Assembly (NCBI RefSeq): GCF_002018365.1
Contig: NZ_MVKX01000011.1
Location: forward strand, 62,001 to 126,000
Direction of reading: 5' to 3'
From: Acinetobacter amyesii
GTDB lineage: Bacteria > Pseudomonadota > Gammaproteobacteria > Pseudomonadales > Moraxellaceae
DNA: 64,000 nt
Shown here: positions 30,177 through 39,011 of the stretch, one piece after another
Layout: the number at the start of each line of letters is the position of its first letter
Numbering within the stretch: position 1 is the stretch's first letter
Notes under the pieces: model-generated
Databases searched by the model: none
What the model was told of the DNA's origin: nothing
What the model saw: only the letters and a program-made list of their open reading frames with translations
Made by a program: the position numbers and the translations under genes

Positions 30177-31454
30177 TTAACGCTCAAACCGTTGTAAATA
30201 TTGACTCAACTCTTCTCGAACAACCACCTCATGTCCTGCATGACTTCGACTTTGTTCCAAGAGATGCTCTGAGTCGATCACTGCCACGCGATGACCATCC
30301 GCAATTAAACGATCTACACCTTCAAAAAGCATTCGGACACCAACATCGTGTATCAAAGAAATATTGGTCAGGTCTAAAACGATATGGTTATTCGCGACAG
30401 GTTCATCCTCTAAGATCCGCAGCAACATTTCCGACTCAGTAAATTGCAATACGCCGCGCAGTTCATACACCACCACCGAATGATCTATCCCGCAGGTATA
30501 GCGACTCTGGACGATCGTTTGCGCTGAAGGTGTTCCCTCCATCACATGTAGCCCCATGTCCTTAGACAGTCGTTCAAATATTTCGACGCCTCGAACACTA
30601 TTACCATGTGTATCCAGTTTCGGACTAAAGACCGCCAGCCCAACCTGCCCCGGTAAAGCTCCCATGATGCCACCGGCCACACCGCTTTTGGCAGGAATAC
30701 CGACCGTTGTCAGCCAATCACCCGCAGCATCATACATGCCACAAGTCATCATCACACTCAACACTTGGCGCACCACCGAACGTGACAGCAATCGTTTACC
30801 TGTGGCTGCTTGCACACCACCATTGGCAAGCACACTGGCCATTTTTGCCAAATCTTTAACCGTCACTAATATTGCACACTGACGAATGTAACCATTCACC
30901 ACATCTGCAGGATCTTCTTCAAGGACACCAACTGTGCGCAGCATGTAACCGATCGACAAATTTCGAAAAGCCGTCTTCACTTCAGACTGGTAAACCGCGT
31001 CATCAAAACTCAGCTCCCGCCCTGCCAGTTCACTTAAAAATTCACGGAGTTTTTCAGCACGAGTGCTGTGCTCGTCATGCGGTAAAAGTGAATGTGTGGT
31101 GATTGCCCCCGAATTGATCATCGGATTTTTCGGGGTATTGCTCTGTGGATCGAGCGCAATTTGATTAAACGCCTCTCCCGATGGCTCGACACCGACTTTT
31201 TGTAAAACGCTGTCTAAGCCAAGATGACGAATCGCTAAAGCATAAGCAAAAGGTTTAGACATCGACTGAATAGTGAACGCGACTTCGTCATCACCCGTAG
31301 AATAAATCGTGCCATCTACGGTAGACAGTGCCAAAGCTAGTCTATTCGGATTGGCGTTAGCTAACTCAGGAATATAATCTGCCAAAGCTCCGTGTTGATT
31401 GGCATCGCAGGCATTAAGGACATGCTGTAAATAATCTGGAACAGGAGTTTTCAT
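30177..31454 (-). CDS. glsA: glutaminase A fused to a STAS domain
   Basis: Serine-dependent glutaminase (beta-lactamase-like fold) that turns glutamine into glutamate and ammonia, residues 1 to about 305. Motifs: the catalytic SxxK (QSMSKPFAYALA, near 65), the PKNPMINSGAI block (near 109) and KSGVAGGIMGALPGQVGLAV (near 255). The extra C-terminal ~110 residues (about 315-425) form a STAS domain, with VLDLTNISLIHDVGVRMLFE as its conserved helix/loop. Typical E. coli-type GlsA is about 310 residues, so this is the longer fused form known in some bacteria. STAS suggests nucleotide or partner sensing; that is inference. Confidence 0.93.
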   Translation of the reverse strand: MKTPVPDYLQHVLNACDANQHGALADYIPELANANPNRLALALSTVDGTIYSTGDDEVAFTIQSMSKPFAYALAIRHLGLDSVLQKVGVEPSGEAFNQIALDPQSNTPKNPMINSGAITTHSLLPHDEHSTRAEKLREFLSELAGRELSFDDAVYQSEVKTAFRNLSIGYMLRTVGVLEEDPADVVNGYIRQCAILVTVKDLAKMASVLANGGVQAATGKRLLSRSVVRQVLSVMMTCGMYDAAGDWLTTVGIPAKSGVAGGIMGALPGQVGLAVFSPKLDTHGNSVRGVEIFERLSKDMGLHVMEGTPSAQTIVQSRYTCGIDHSVVVYELRGVLQFTESEMLLRILEDEPVANNHIVLDLTNISLIHDVGVRMLFEGVDRLIADGHRVAVIDSEHLLEQSRSHAGHEVVVREELSQYLQRFER

Positions 31455-31518
31455 AAGGGCTATTTTTTGTTGTGTGCTTTTTTATTTATAACAAATTGAG
31501 CTGCCTCTGTATAAGTCC

Positions 31519-31971
31519 TTATGGTGAAGACGTGTTCTGAGCTAAAACCTGTATGTGCTGTATATTCAAATGGTGCATCATTTCTCGAATAAAAACGAAA
31601 TAACTGAGTTGAATGATTGCCTGTTCACCAAATAGATTTTGATAATATTCAGTATGTTCAATCATTTCATTAAAGCCATGTTCTAAGCTTTGTCGTTCAA
31701 TGAGGGTCGCATGTTCAAAAAAGGTCTGCGCCAATATATGCAGCATCTCATCATTCGACTGAGCATTGCGCTGCGTCTGATAATCAAGCTGTAATCGTTC
31801 TAAAATTTCTTCAATTTCATAGATCAAATATTCAATTGCCAAAGCATCGAAACGCTGATGTCGGACACATTTTTGTACCAAAGCCACTAACCCATGATCA
31901 AAATGAATATTCTGTTGCTCGGTCTGAAAGTCGAGCTGCGCTAATCCAAGCTGAAATTGTAATTGCTGCAT
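31519..31971 (-). CDS. hypothetical cytosolic protein
   Basis: 150 residues, rich in Gln, His and Leu, predicted all-helical, no signal or membrane segment, no motif I recognise. It begins 18 bp after the diguanylate cyclase stop and is read in the same direction, so the two are probably one transcript. It may be a small partner of the cyclase, but there is no direct evidence. Confidence 0.6.
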   Translation of the reverse strand: MQQLQFQLGLAQLDFQTEQQNIHFDHGLVALVQKCVRHQRFDALAIEYLIYEIEEILERLQLDYQTQRNAQSNDEMLHILAQTFFEHATLIERQSLEHGFNEMIEHTEYYQNLFGEQAIIQLSYFVFIREMMHHLNIQHIQVLAQNTSSP

Positions 31972-31989
31972 CGCTACCTTTTAACTTTT

Positions 31990-33201
31990 TTAATCTTCTG
32001 CCAAGTTTAACTCACGAAAGCTGCGCACTTGGTTACGTCCTTGTTGCTTTGCCATGTACAGCGCTTGATCGGCCATACGCGTGACCACAGCAGACGGTGT
32101 CCCCTCGATCGCAGTTGCTACACCAAAACTTGCACTAATCTTCAACATATGTTGGTTGGCTATCATGGTTTCAGCGTCAGAAATGGCCAATCGACAACGT
32201 TCAGCGACCTCTATCGCCTGTTCTAAATTCTGATTTTTTAAAATTAAAATGAATTCTTCGCCGCCATAACGTCCAACCACATCTTGCACACGAGTATTGT
32301 CATTTAAAATTTGAGCAACACGTTGTAAAACGGCATCTCCTGCATCATGTCCATATTGGTCATTGATCAATTTAAAATGGTCGAGATCAAGTAAAACCAC
32401 TGCAAATTCAGGCCGTGTCTGTTTGCTGAGTGTATCAAGTTCATGACTGACATAACGACGGTTAAACACATTGGTCAGGCCATCCACACGGCTGAGGACT
32501 TCCATCTTTTGTTCACGGTGTCGCCACTGTAAAAGCAAAATCTGAAAAAATACCGCACTGACGATCAATATGGGTAAATACAACTCCGCCATACTCATGA
32601 GCCAAAAGGCATTATCGTAAAACTCACTCTGTTTTAAAGCCGGGCTGAAAATCGGTGCATATTCTAGATGGTCAATCGAAGTTTGATAGCAAATGTAGCC
32701 AATAAACAGTGTGATCGGAAATGTGATACTGAGCATAATCGCAGGACGATAAAAAACTAAACCGACCATCAACAAATTGACTGTTCCCGCCATGGTGGCA
32801 GGACTATAGATCCCGATCATATAGCCACCATAGATCATGCCAATCCCAAACAGGACAGGTGCAAAATAGCTAAAAAACAGTCTGAAATTTAAATATTTTT
32901 TGAAATAAAGACTGAGTACTGCCAATACGCCATAACTGAGTAGGACTATACAAGCGACCATGATCCTAAACTTGAGCGCACTCGGATTAAACCAGATCCG
33001 ATTGGTCGAATAATAAAAATTCATGATGCACCACTTCAACACGCTGACTTGACTCAGCATGCCAAAGATGAGGAGTAAACGCCCTTTATCATAGTCAGAC
33101 CAATTGATGATGAGATAGTCCGATTCAAACAAAAGATGCTTCAATTTACGCCATTGTACGCCCCATTTCGTACAGACAGCATTGCCCCAATTTTTCCCCA
33201 T
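31990..33201 (-). CDS. membrane-bound diguanylate cyclase (GGDEF)
   Basis: 403 residues. About six membrane segments occupy roughly residues 40-215, then a linker, then a GGDEF domain (about 235-400) that makes c-di-GMP from two GTP. The active-site loop is GRYGGEEFILIL; DGLTNVFNRRY and DLDHFKLINDQYGHDAGD are the other conserved blocks. No RxxD inhibitory site is obvious just before the GGEEF. The membrane part shows no named sensor domain. It precedes the 150-residue gene in the same transcript. Confidence 0.88.
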   Translation of the reverse strand: MGKNWGNAVCTKWGVQWRKLKHLLFESDYLIINWSDYDKGRLLLIFGMLSQVSVLKWCIMNFYYSTNRIWFNPSALKFRIMVACIVLLSYGVLAVLSLYFKKYLNFRLFFSYFAPVLFGIGMIYGGYMIGIYSPATMAGTVNLLMVGLVFYRPAIMLSITFPITLFIGYICYQTSIDHLEYAPIFSPALKQSEFYDNAFWLMSMAELYLPILIVSAVFFQILLLQWRHREQKMEVLSRVDGLTNVFNRRYVSHELDTLSKQTRPEFAVVLLDLDHFKLINDQYGHDAGDAVLQRVAQILNDNTRVQDVVGRYGGEEFILILKNQNLEQAIEVAERCRLAISDAETMIANQHMLKISASFGVATAIEGTPSAVVTRMADQALYMAKQQGRNQVRSFRELNLAED

Positions 33202-33391
33202 TAATCTTCTTTTTTATTTTATTATTTCGCTAGTTATACAAGGTTTTAGCTTCAAAAAGAAAGCCTATTTCACAGTTATAAGTGCAACATTTGAAGCCTT
33301 TAAACTTCACTTGCACCACTATTCAAATTACTTTTCCGCTATTTTTTTAGCTCAATTGGTCATTTTTATATTTTTGAAATAACACGGTTGA

Positions 33392-33874
33392 TTATTCTAA
33401 ACGCTCGGTGAATAAGATCCCGTTTAGATGATCGACCTCATGTTGCACGATCCGTGCGGGAAAGCCATTCAGGGTTTTCTCTTTGACTTCACCTTGAAGG
33501 GTCAAATATCGCACGTGAATTTGCTCAGCTCTCGGGACTTGTCCACGCGCATTCGGCACACTTAAGCAGCCTTCTTCACCCAATACCGTCGTTGTCGATC
33601 GAGATGTGATCACTGGATTCACCATCACGATCGCTTCCATTTCAGGCGCATCGGGATAGCGTAAATTTGCACGTGAGGCCACGATAATCACCCGCTTTGA
33701 AACATAAATTTGCGGTGCCGCAATACCTACGCCTTGACGCTCAAGCATGGTGGCATGCAATGTTTCGCTCAGTGCAATTAACCATTCAGAACCTATTTCA
33801 GATGCTTGCACCTCTGCAGCTGTAAGCGTCAAAATCGCTTCACCACGCTGTGCAACAGCAGCAACATTACTCAT
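33392..33874 (-). CDS. def: peptide deformylase
   Basis: Metalloenzyme that removes the formyl group from nascent N-terminal Met. 160 residues with all three motifs intact: GVGIAAPQI (motif 1), EEGCLSVPNARG (motif 2, metal Cys) and QHEVDHLNGILFTE (motif 3, HExxH). AAGGATAAAAAC precedes the ATG. It stands alone, without fmt, so it is probably a second deformylase in addition to the def-fmt copy usual in Acinetobacter; that copy is not in this window. Confidence 0.9.
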   Translation of the reverse strand: MSNVAAVAQRGEAILTLTAAEVQASEIGSEWLIALSETLHATMLERQGVGIAAPQIYVSKRVIIVASRANLRYPDAPEMEAIVMVNPVITSRSTTTVLGEEGCLSVPNARGQVPRAEQIHVRYLTLQGEVKEKTLNGFPARIVQHEVDHLNGILFTERLE

Positions 33875-33907
33875 GTTTTTATCCTTTTTAAGTCTAGCGG
33901 GCTTAAA

Positions 33908-34260
33908 TTATTTAACTGATGTTACGCACGTAAAAGTAATTACGCATTTTTAAAATGATATTTAAGTTTATTCGACGGAGTCTTACATCTAGGATTTAAA
34001 TAAAGGGATTAGCCTTCGGCTGGAGGTACTTTTGTTTCGGCAAAATGAGAAGCGAAGCTTCGCAAGGAAACCATCTTGCGGAGCAATGCTCCTCACCGCA
34101 AAACTCGTTCACTAGTATCAAATTATTCAAAATATCGCAAAAGCATTTTTGATTAGAAGGAGTCCTGTCTCAAACACTTGCAGATGACGTTACCGCTTTT
34201 CATTCTTTCATTTGAATCAAATTACGCTTCTGATGTTACTGCGTAACATCAGTTATTTAA
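33908..34260. mobile_element. MITE-like element with 13-bp inverted ends and 8-bp target duplication
   Basis: The element spans 33916-34252 (337 bp). The left end CTGATGTTACGCA and right end TGCGTAACATCAG are perfect inverted repeats of 13 bp. Immediately outside both ends is the same 8-mer TTATTTAA (33908-33915 and 34253-34260), the mark of transposition. The right end also folds on itself (CTGATGTTAC-tgc-GTAACATCAG). Inside are GC-richer palindromic stretches (around 34008-34115), such as agcgaagcttcgc and gcggagcaatgctcc. It encodes no transposase, so it would be non-autonomous. Open frames crossing it look fortuitous. Confidence 0.75.
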
Positions 34261-34598
34261 AAAAAAACAACCATGCACTATGCATTATTATCGGTTCTGA
34301 GTATAAAACAACAGCATGCTATGGCTTTGAATCTTTTGTGGCTTATATAGACCACAAAGTAAAATGGCAGATCATACCATCCTATACTATTGATATTTAT
34401 CATTTATACATCAAGGTGCGCCATTATCTATTGCCAATCATTCTTTTAGTTAATGCTACTTTATCTATATTATTTTGTTCTTAATTAATGATATTTTCAT
34501 AACTATAAGTTTTTAATAAGGCAACAAAGTTTGATTATTCAATAAAAAATTGAATCACTAAAATCGTCAAATGCTATTTGCTGCTGGAAAATATTTGC

Positions 34599-35879
34599 AT
34601 GGAAGCTCAGCCACGCCTGACTCGTCAAGATAAACGTACCCTCGGACTGTCATCTCTAGGTGGCGCACTCGAGTTTTATGACTTTGTCATTTATGTGTTT
34701 TACGCCAAAATTATTTCGGAACTATTTTTCCCCACGGGACTCAGTCCATTTTGGGCGATGCTGAATACCTACGGTATTTTTGCAGCCGGATATTTTTTCC
34801 GCCCATTGGGTGGTGTGGTGATGGCGCATTTTGGCGATTTGATTGGTCGTAAGCGTTTATTTAGTTTATCTATTTTACTCATGGCTCTGCCTACGCTAAT
34901 GATCGGTGTGATGCCGACTTTTGAAAGTATTGGCTATGCAGCACCGCTTCTGCTCCTACTGATGCGCGTGATTCAAGGCATCGCGATTGGTGGTGAAATC
35001 CCTGCGGCATGGACTTTTGTTTCAGAGCATGTGCCAGAGCAAAAAATTGGGATCGCCAACGGCCTACTCACTGCCGGCTTATCTTTGGGTATCTTGTTGG
35101 GCGCACTGATGTCTTTGTTTATTTCATTACAATTTACAGAGTCAGAAATCCATGACTGGGCATGGCGGATTCCATTTATTCTAGGCGGGATCTTTGGTTT
35201 TGTTGCGCTCTATCTCCGCAGTTATTTAAAAGAAACGCCTGTATTTAAAGCCATGCAAGAAAAGAAACAATTGGCTAAAGAGCTTCCTGTGAAACAAGTA
35301 CTGCAACAGCACAAAACAGGCGTCGTGATTGGTATGCTGTTTACATGGTTCTTAACTGGCTGTGTTGTTGTGCTGATTTTAGCGATGCCAAATTTACTCA
35401 CGGGCGCCTTTGGTTTTGAACGTGCCGATGCCTTTAAAATGCAAAGTGCCGCTATTGTGATGCAAATGGTCGGTTGTATCTTGGCAGGTCTTTTGGCAGA
35501 TCGCTTCGGTGCGGGCAAAGTGATGCTGTTCGGTTCCCTCCTTGTTGCGGTAATCGCAGGCGTGTTCTATAACAGCTTGGGCCACGTGGCAGCATCGACC
35601 GTGTTTGCGCTCTATATGCTGCTCGGTTTGGCATCAGGTACGGTTGGTATGGTGTCTTATAGTATGGTGAAAATGTTCCCTGCACAGATTCGTTTCTCGG
35701 GGATTTCATTTTCATACAATTTGGCCTATGCCATCGCGGGTGGTATCACCTTGCCATTGGTTCAATGGTTGAGTTTATACAGCAACATTGGCGCCATGTA
35801 TTATATTTGGACCGTCTGTTTGGTGACCTTCTTTACTGCGATGCTCTATCGTCAACGTTTTGAAAAAACTTCGCACTAA
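34599..35879 (+). CDS. MHS-family MFS metabolite:proton symporter
   Basis: Twelve-span transporter of about 426 residues. The N-terminus has the LGGALEFYDFVIYVFYAKII segment and FFRPLGGVVMAHFGDLIGRKR (the MFS motif after TM2), the pattern of the metabolite/H+ symporter branch (citrate, proline-betaine or shikimate-type). RVIQGIAIGGEIPAAWTFVS is the TM4 signature. The exact substrate cannot be told. The start is placed at ATG 34599 (MEAQPRLTRQD); an upstream in-frame start seven codons earlier lacks support. The MITE-like insertion ends about 340 bp upstream and may have brought or displaced promoter sequence. Confidence 0.85.
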   Translation: MEAQPRLTRQDKRTLGLSSLGGALEFYDFVIYVFYAKIISELFFPTGLSPFWAMLNTYGIFAAGYFFRPLGGVVMAHFGDLIGRKRLFSLSILLMALPTLMIGVMPTFESIGYAAPLLLLLMRVIQGIAIGGEIPAAWTFVSEHVPEQKIGIANGLLTAGLSLGILLGALMSLFISLQFTESEIHDWAWRIPFILGGIFGFVALYLRSYLKETPVFKAMQEKKQLAKELPVKQVLQQHKTGVVIGMLFTWFLTGCVVVLILAMPNLLTGAFGFERADAFKMQSAAIVMQMVGCILAGLLADRFGAGKVMLFGSLLVAVIAGVFYNSLGHVAASTVFALYMLLGLASGTVGMVSYSMVKMFPAQIRFSGISFSYNLAYAIAGGITLPLVQWLSLYSNIGAMYYIWTVCLVTFFTAMLYRQRFEKTSH

Positions 35880-35883
35880 AAAT

Positions 35884-35910
35884 AAAAAAGCGGTCAATGA
35901 CCGCTTTTTT
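35884..35910. terminator. bidirectional terminator
   Basis: AAAAAAGCGGTCA and TGACCGCTTTTTT, perfect 13-bp arms, between the MHS transporter and the convergent DUF2505-like gene. Confidence 0.92.
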
Positions 35911-35930
35911 TAACTCGCTTTCAAATCAAT

Positions 35931-36428
35931 TCAGGCTTTTAAATTTTTACGTAATTCATCTTCTACAATTTCAATCTCAAGCTGACTAAAACGACGAATT
36001 TCACCTTCTGCATGTTTTTCTAGTAATCCGCCAATCAGTGGAACTTTGACTTTCACCGTCCAGTCCAAATTAAAACTGACTCGTGTTGCATCGCCACTGA
36101 CACTTCTTTTACAACTCGCTTCGAGCGGTAAGTTCGGATCAAGTTTGACGTCAGACGTTAATGCCGCCAAATTACTAATATCCGTACGTTTCAGGCGAAA
36201 CGCATCTTTTAAAAATTTCTTGGCAATATCTGGAATATTTACATCCAAGTTATAGGCACGTTTTAAGGTATACATATCACCTGTTTTTTTTGATTCTAAA
36301 ATTTCTAGATTTTCACCCGGTATGCGTTTGCACACCGCTTCATGCAAGCTGATATCTGCGGCTAGTCGTTTAAAATCTTCAAGTGAAACGCCATGAATTG
36401 TGGCATTGACGGTAAATTGATGTGCCAT
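35931..36428 (-). CDS. DUF2505-like protein
   Basis: 165 residues, cytosolic, with a pattern of the DUF2505 family (SRPBCC-like fold): KIPGE-type IPGENLEILESKKTGDMYTL, then NLDVNIPDIAKKFLKDAF and WTVKVKVPLIGGLLEKHAEG near the C-terminus. The family's function is unknown; the fold usually binds hydrophobic ligands. The start is ATG 36428, with AAGGAT 8 nt upstream; a longer frame starting 7 codons earlier has no Shine-Dalgarno. Confidence 0.75.
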   Translation of the reverse strand: MAHQFTVNATIHGVSLEDFKRLAADISLHEAVCKRIPGENLEILESKKTGDMYTLKRAYNLDVNIPDIAKKFLKDAFRLKRTDISNLAALTSDVKLDPNLPLEASCKRSVSGDATRVSFNLDWTVKVKVPLIGGLLEKHAEGEIRRFSQLEIEIVEDELRKNLKA

Positions 36429-36594
36429 TCTCGTAATCCTTAAGGTCAATATTGGTTTTATTGTTTTATTTCGCCCAGTCTACAGTTGCTAAAACTGTGC
36501 TTTGGATTAAATCGGAAAGCGCTGTGGCTGTCATTGACCTGAAACCAAGCTAGAAATACAGAATTGCCATACTGCAACTCAGAGGGACTCTGCC

Positions 36595-36915
36595 TTAAAG
36601 GCTTTTTTGAAAGATTTGCCCATGCTGATCTTTAAACTCGAGCTGAAATTCCCAGCCCGCATCGATTTTTAAATACATCCCTGCATAGGACAACTTTGCG
36701 CACCAATGACCAAAGTCGAGGCTAAAAATATCAAAGCTGGCTTGTTCAGGAAGCTGTTGCATTGGTTTTGCATGTATCAAAGTGCTAGGTTCAAAAGACG
36801 TGCAGTGCGCGCCATAATGATGAAAAAGGTCAAAACATAGCTGATTGAAAATTTTAAATGTTGAATCTTTTGGGTCAAGTTGCGTCATTTTTTTTAACTT
36901 TCCATATCTTTTCAT
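36595..36915 (-). CDS. hypothetical protein, 106 residues
   Basis: Unrecognised. Mixed alpha/beta look, with three cysteines (near 28, 38 and 73) and aromatic-rich segments such as FDIFSLDFGHWCAKLSYAGM. No signal peptide. The start at 36915 is preceded by AAGAAG; an internal ATG at 36888 is also possible. It lies about 70 bp downstream of another small gene of similar size on the same strand; the two may be a pair. Confidence 0.55.
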   Translation of the reverse strand: MKRYGKLKKMTQLDPKDSTFKIFNQLCFDLFHHYGAHCTSFEPSTLIHAKPMQQLPEQASFDIFSLDFGHWCAKLSYAGMYLKIDAGWEFQLEFKDQHGQIFQKSL

Positions 36916-36982
36916 TTCTTCTTGCGCTTATTTTTATATTTCTATAACAAATCTTTGTGGTACTGATTTAAATTTTTTTTAG

Positions 36983-37282
36983 TTAATTTAACAGCATGCT
37001 ATGCACCACACCATTCCGATCACGGTGTACCAATTTGATCGGTTGTGAATAATCGATCAAGACGCTTTGGTGTTTATAACTGATTTGGATGCCGTATTCA
37101 TCTGCACCATCATCCAAACCGCTGATGCTACATTGCGTCCCTGGTGGAAATGCGTTGAGCCATTCTGCGTTATACACATCTGCTATTTGCTCAAACTGAA
37201 AAAAGCTCGCCTTTTGCTGCAGTAGAAACCCAGCTTGTCGATCAAAACGCAGTTGCTGCTCATGTTGAAAGTCGATAATCAT
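36983..37282 (-). CDS. hypothetical protein, 99 residues
   Basis: Unrecognised small acidic protein. N-terminal half is Gln/Phe-rich (FLLQQKASFFQFEQIADVYN), C-terminal half is beta-like (GIQISYKHQSVLIDYSQPIK). No signal peptide or membrane span. It lies between pnuC and the 106-residue gene on the same strand. Coding is supported by codon pattern rather than homology. Confidence 0.5.
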   Translation of the reverse strand: MIIDFQHEQQLRFDRQAGFLLQQKASFFQFEQIADVYNAEWLNAFPPGTQCSISGLDDGADEYGIQISYKHQSVLIDYSQPIKLVHRDRNGVVHSMLLN

Positions 37283-37364
37283 GACTCTGCACGCTCTTTA
37301 ATTGTTCATCGGGTTCGGGCTAACTGCTAACAAAAAAATAAGCGATGCCATCACCCAGTGATCC

Positions 37365-37949
37365 TTATAAAGCTTTCATCGCCTGTTGCTGCTGTTTATT
37401 TTTGACTTGTGTCCATTGCCACCAACCAAATGCCGCCAAGCCCACAAAACCTGCATACAACGCCGCAGTGAGATACAGGTCTTTGTATATAAACATACCC
37501 ACATAGATAATATCGACAAATACCCAAAGCACCCAAGTGGCAATATGTTTCCGGCTGGTCCAATACGTTGCGAGTAAGCTAAACGCGGCCAATTGTGCAT
37601 CCAAAATTGGTACGGCTGCATCGGTAAAATAGTGCAGGCTTAAACCAAAAATCAAACCGCCCACCGCAGCTAAAAGCATTTGAAAGATCACGAGTTTGGT
37701 CGCAATCGGTTCAATACGAATGTCATGATCTTGTTGTTTGCCCTTCAACCAATGATAGAAACCATAGAAGTTCACCACCACAAAGAAAAACTGCAAAATG
37801 GTTTCGCCATAAAGTTTGTAGGTATAAAACAGGTAGGCATACAGTAAAAAAGCGGCAAAGTTAAACCACCAACACCACATATTTCGCTTAATGGTTAAAG
37901 TCACCCCGATTAAGCTAATAACAACTGCAAATATTTCTAAGTTCGACAT
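37365..37949 (-). CDS. pnuC: nicotinamide riboside/mononucleotide transporter PnuC
   Basis: Inner-membrane facilitator for NAD precursors, 194 residues and about seven membrane spans, the usual PnuC size. Characteristic blocks are RNMWCWWFNFAAFLLYAYLF, QFFFVVVNFYGFYHWLKGK and WVLWVFVDIIYVGMFIYKDL (conserved W/D/Y set). The start is ATG 37949 (MSNLEIFAVV) with an AAGGCCC upstream; the frame extends 24 codons further, but that part is unlike PnuC. No nadR or riboswitch is seen next to it. Confidence 0.9.
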   Translation of the reverse strand: MSNLEIFAVVISLIGVTLTIKRNMWCWWFNFAAFLLYAYLFYTYKLYGETILQFFFVVVNFYGFYHWLKGKQQDHDIRIEPIATKLVIFQMLLAAVGGLIFGLSLHYFTDAAVPILDAQLAAFSLLATYWTSRKHIATWVLWVFVDIIYVGMFIYKDLYLTAALYAGFVGLAAFGWWQWTQVKNKQQQQAMKAL

Positions 37950-38171
37950 GGTTGATTGGGCCTTAAAAAAGCTGCAGCTATTATGGAAAAAATTGGCCCA
38001 AAGGCAAGCTATATCCTGCACTATTTCATATCAACTCTGTAAATTTTAAATCAAACCATTCAGCCAACTTACTTTGATTTTGATGTTTTGAACGCATCAG
38101 TTTTGACAGTTTTCTAACAATCGTTTAAAAACTTAGTTATGCCTAAAGAATAATCAGAAGGAATCATCCAA

Positions 38172-38957
38172 ATGTCAGAACAACAAGGTCGTGTAAGTCG
38201 AGAAATTCGTGGTCATCTTTATTTGATCGGTTTGGACCGTGCAGATAAACGAAATGCGTTTGACAGTCATTTAATTCATGACCTTTCATTGGCGCTCACT
38301 GAATATGAAGATGATCCAAATTTACGTTGTGCGGTGATTTTTGCTCATGGCGATCATTTTACTGCGGGCCTAGATCTGGTCGAGCTACAACCCAAACTCG
38401 GCAGTGGACTGTTTAATTTTCCTGATCAGCAGATAAATCCCTGGGGAACCAACTCACGACAACGGAAAAAACCAGTTGTGGTCGCGGTACAAGGGTTCTG
38501 TTTTACAGCGGGTATTGAACTCATGCTGAATGCCGATGTCGTGATCGCACAGCGTCAGACGGAGTTTGCTCAAATGGAAGTGCAACGTGGCATTCTTCCT
38601 TTTGGTGGCGCAACAGTTCGCTTTGTGCAAGCAGCGGGTTGGAATAAAGCCATGCGTTACTTACTCACGGGTGAACGTTTCAATGCGCAAACGGCATATG
38701 ACATGAACTTGGTGACTGAAATCACCGATCAAGCGCCCTTATCTCGTGCCATTGAACTTGCAGAACAGATTGCACAGGCTGCACCATTGGCAGTTCAGGC
38801 AACACTCGCTGCAGCACAGCAAGGTGTGCATTTGGGAGCCGATGCTGCCTTTGCGCAATTAGATCAGCACTTACAGCCACTACTAACAACACAAGATGTA
38901 CAAGAAGGCGTGATGGCCATGCTACAACGTCGCGCAGCCAATTTTCAGGGCAAGTAA
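38172..38957 (+). CDS. enoyl-CoA hydratase/isomerase family protein
   Basis: Crotonase-fold enzyme, 261 residues. The two oxyanion-hole regions are HGDHFTAGLDLVEL (near 60) and GFCFTAGIELMLNADVVIA (near 112); MEVQRGILPFGGATVRFVQA follows. It should act on an acyl-CoA. AGAAGGAATC precedes the ATG. The next two genes on the strand (hydrolase, TetR) are within about 50 bp each, suggesting one operon, perhaps for catabolism of a side chain or ester. Confidence 0.87.
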   Translation: MSEQQGRVSREIRGHLYLIGLDRADKRNAFDSHLIHDLSLALTEYEDDPNLRCAVIFAHGDHFTAGLDLVELQPKLGSGLFNFPDQQINPWGTNSRQRKKPVVVAVQGFCFTAGIELMLNADVVIAQRQTEFAQMEVQRGILPFGGATVRFVQAAGWNKAMRYLLTGERFNAQTAYDMNLVTEITDQAPLSRAIELAEQIAQAAPLAVQATLAAAQQGVHLGADAAFAQLDQHLQPLLTTQDVQEGVMAMLQRRAANFQGK

Positions 38958-39011
38958 GCCTTTATTTAAACTGAGTAAACCCTTAACGTCCTGCCTATTA
39001 AGAGAAAAATT

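Noticed and set aside
33182..33382. 66-codon plus-strand open frame
   Set aside because: AT-rich, overlaps the start of the diguanylate cyclase antisense, no ribosome site.
34212..34484. 90-codon plus-strand open frame
   Set aside because: Its start lies inside the MITE-like element, it crosses the right end, and it lacks a ribosome site and a recognisable pattern.
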